Part shown: positions 14,828 through 15,905 of the stretch, piece by piece
How positions within the stretch are numbered: the stretch's first letter is position 1
Layout of the letters: every line of letters starts with the position of its first letter
Assembly: GCA_035504735.1 (NCBI GenBank)
Contig: DATJRJ010000169.1
Coordinates: 1 to 15,905 of the forward strand
From: JAJPIG01 sp035504735
GTDB lineage: Bacteria; Desulfobacterota; Binatia; Binatales; Binataceae
DNA length: 15,905 nucleotides
Direction of reading: 5' to 3'
Program-made: the position numbers and the translations under genes
Notes under the pieces: model-generated
Told to the model about the DNA's origin: nothing
What the model saw: the letters and a program-made list of their open reading frames with translations, nothing else
Database searches by the model: none

Positions 14828-15598
14828 ATGAATCTAAAACTCGATGAGCTGAGAAAGCTTTTGCTCCAGCCCGAGCCGCCGATGATCCGAGTGCAGGAGC
14901 GGCGGGGCGGAAGCCCGATCATCAATTCGTCATCAGATCGTTTGAGCAGCAGCGGCAGCGACTCGAATGGCAGCGGTGGTGATGAACCGAAAAATCCAGC
15001 GGTGGAAAGAGGTGCCGTAGTGGCTAATAGTCTGACCAGCGAAGTCCTGCAGTATGTAGCCGATAACAGCGGAGACGCGAAGAGCCAGTACCAGCTCGCC
15101 CAAGCGGTGGCCAAGGTCTTCGAGCCGACCAAGACCTTCCAGGAATCGCTTGCGCGTCTGACCAAGACTTTCGAGCAGGTCGATATTCTGGGTCAGAGCG
15201 CGTCGCGCGCGCTGGCGCCGATGAAGGCCTTCGCCGAGCAGGTGGCCCAAATCGCGCAGAACTTCGGCCCGATGAAGGCTTTCCAGGATCAGCTTGCGCA
15301 ACTGGCCACCAACTTCGAGCCGATGAAGGGTCTTCACGAGCAACTGGCGCAGATCGGGCAGGCCTTCACCGCTCATCTGGTCGAACTTTCCCGCACCCTG
15401 GAGCCGGCCAAGAAGCTGCAGAGCAAGGTGACCGAGCTGGCCCGCAGCCTCGAGTCAGTGAGCGAGATGCAGGGGCAGTTCGATCGGTTGGCCGAGAGTT
15501 TCAAGGTCGGCGCAGCGCCGTCCGCCAACGGCACATCCGCCCATAGCAGCCCAGCCAATGGCGCCGCTGGCTATGCCAATGGCGCGACCGTGGCCTGA
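14828..15598 (+). CDS. Unrecognised protein with 17-residue Pro-containing amphipathic repeats
   Basis: A 256-residue protein with no signal peptide or membrane segment that I can see, so probably cytoplasmic. Residues 1-60 are a short helix (LDELRKLLLQ) and a Ser/Gly-rich disordered region. Residues 98-224 are built from repeats of 17 residues with consensus [FL]-x-P-M-K-x-[FL]-x-x-Q-[LV]-A-Q-[LI]-A-x-N. Five or six 17-residue units are interrupted by one 14-residue and one 11-residue unit. Hydrophobic residues recur about every 3.4 positions, giving an amphipathic helix with Pro at position 3 of most units. The tail is Ala/Ser/Gly/Asn-rich. The pattern resembles phasins or apolipoprotein-like surface-binding helices, but I do not recognise a family and that link is speculative. 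It is followed by a strong terminator and a convergent gene. Confidence 0.75.
   Translation: MNLKLDELRKLLLQPEPPMIRVQERRGGSPIINSSSDRLSSSGSDSNGSGGDEPKNPAVERGAVVANSLTSEVLQYVADNSGDAKSQYQLAQAVAKVFEPTKTFQESLARLTKTFEQVDILGQSASRALAPMKAFAEQVAQIAQNFGPMKAFQDQLAQLATNFEPMKGLHEQLAQIGQAFTAHLVELSRTLEPAKKLQSKVTELARSLESVSEMQGQFDRLAESFKVGAAPSANGTSAHSSPANGAAGYANGATVA
15119..15499 (+). repeat. Degenerate coding repeat array (mostly 51-bp units)
   Basis: The units start at residues 98 (17 aa), 115 (14), 129 (17), 146 (17), 163 (17), 180 (11), 191 (17) and 208 (17). The central three are the most alike: APMKAFAEQVAQIAQN, GPMKAFQDQLAQLATN and EPMKGLHEQLAQIGQA after the leading F/L. The outer ones are more diverged, suggesting older duplications at the edges and newer ones in the middle. 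Confidence 0.8.
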
Positions 15599-15618
15599 AT
15601 AACGTTCCGACGGAAACC

Positions 15619-15635
15619 GCGAGCGCTTCGCTCGC
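15619..15635. repeat. 7-bp hairpin GCGAGCG/CGCTCGC
   Basis: Perfect 7-bp stem with a three-base CTT loop, located 20 bases after the repeat-protein stop and 8 bases before the larger terminator stem. It has no T tail. It may stabilise the 3' end of the transcript. Confidence 0.5.
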
Positions 15636-15643
15636 CAAACGAA

Positions 15644-15678
15644 AACCGCCCGCTTCGTATCAGACGAAGCGGGCGGTT
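15644..15678. terminator. Strong intrinsic terminator, probably bidirectional
   Basis: A perfect 15-bp stem (15644-15658 with 15664-15678, AACCGCCCGCTTCGT on the left arm) encloses a five-base loop ATCAG. The plus strand continues TTCTGTTT and the minus strand reads GGTTTTCG, so both directions have a T-rich tail. It lies between the repeat-protein gene and the convergent gene ending at 15707 and can serve both. Confidence 0.88.
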
Positions 15679-15706
15679 CTGTTTCCCGACAATTTGTGGT
15701 CGCCGC

Positions 15707-15905
15707 TTACGGCCCGAGCAGGGTCCCTTCGTCGACCTTGCGCTGCTGATTAGCGCGCCGCTGCATATAGCCGTCCTGCACCGAGCCGTAAAGATCAATC
15801 GCGTAACGATCGACCTCCTCGAACATGTTCAGATGCAGCGAACGATAGTTGATACCGGCCAGCGCAAACTCCGTGGCATTAGCCGGAATATAGACGTACC
15901 AGGGC
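15707..15905 (-). CDS. C-terminal part of a probable MlaA/VacJ-like lipoprotein (5' end outside window)
   Basis: The last 65 codons of a minus-strand gene, ending in TAA at 15707-15709. The visible protein runs from PWYVYIPANATEF through INYRSLHLNMFEEVD to IDLYGSVQDGYMQRRANQQ and ends EGTLLGP. The 'DxYxxVxDxYxQRR' block resembles the conserved C-terminal end of MlaA (VacJ), the outer-membrane lipoprotein that helps return phospholipids to the inner membrane. The preceding 'xNYRSL' also fits that alignment by eye. Only the tail is available, so this is a tentative identification; the reading frame itself is well supported by its position against the shared terminator. Confidence 0.5.
   Translation of the reverse strand, partial: PWYVYIPANATEFALAGINYRSLHLNMFEEVDRYAIDLYGSVQDGYMQRRANQQRKVDEGTLLGP

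Noticed and set aside
15571..15798. 75-codon minus-strand frame across the terminator
   Set aside because: It reads through the 15-bp terminator stem and overlaps the end of the repeat-protein gene; the frame ending at 15707 is a better fit for the minus strand.

Overview
The window looks like a chromosomal segment of a GC-rich Gram-negative bacterium. An outer membrane is suggested by two lipobox lipoproteins and a probable MlaA-like fragment. The gene content (a combined pyruvate dehydrogenase and lipoylation cluster, a stand-alone CoxL-like molybdoenzyme subunit, a DUF4410 lipoprotein) would fit a deltaproteobacterium-like or related environmental lineage, but this placement is inferred from gene content and composition. 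There are no insertion sequences, phage genes or CRISPR arrays.

Left part, mostly minus strand (1-3311): the 5' half of a tRNA-Leu(UAA) is cut by the window edge. Upstream of it on the same strand lie a DUF4410 lipoprotein and a 790-residue xanthine dehydrogenase/CO dehydrogenase-type molybdopterin subunit. The iron-sulfur and FAD subunits that normally partner it are absent nearby.

Middle part (3529-7756): a plus-strand glycine-zipper lipoprotein, then a small minus-strand ribbon-helix-helix protein that diverges over 48 bp from an RNase II-family (RNB) exoribonuclease of the Zam/plastid RNR1-like type. Next come a minus-strand excisionase-type HTH protein with a 12-bp palindrome upstream, and a plus-strand ribonuclease HII with an altered GRG motif.

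Core cluster (7876-14492, all plus strand): pdhA, pdhB, pdhC, lpdA, lipB, lipA. These encode the whole pyruvate dehydrogenase complex (E1 alpha, E1 beta, E2, E3) plus the two enzymes that build lipoate on the E2 lysine: LipB transfers octanoyl from ACP, and LipA inserts the sulfurs. The tight spacing and one-base stop/start overlap point to one operon in which the complex and its cofactor maturation are made together.

Right end (14493-15905): a 335-bp non-coding stretch, an unrecognised protein built from about seven Pro-containing amphipathic repeats of 17 residues (with 14- and 11-residue variants), a strong bidirectional terminator, and the convergent C-terminal end of a probable MlaA/VacJ-like lipoprotein. 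The repeat protein is the least explained gene here and the best candidate for something undescribed.
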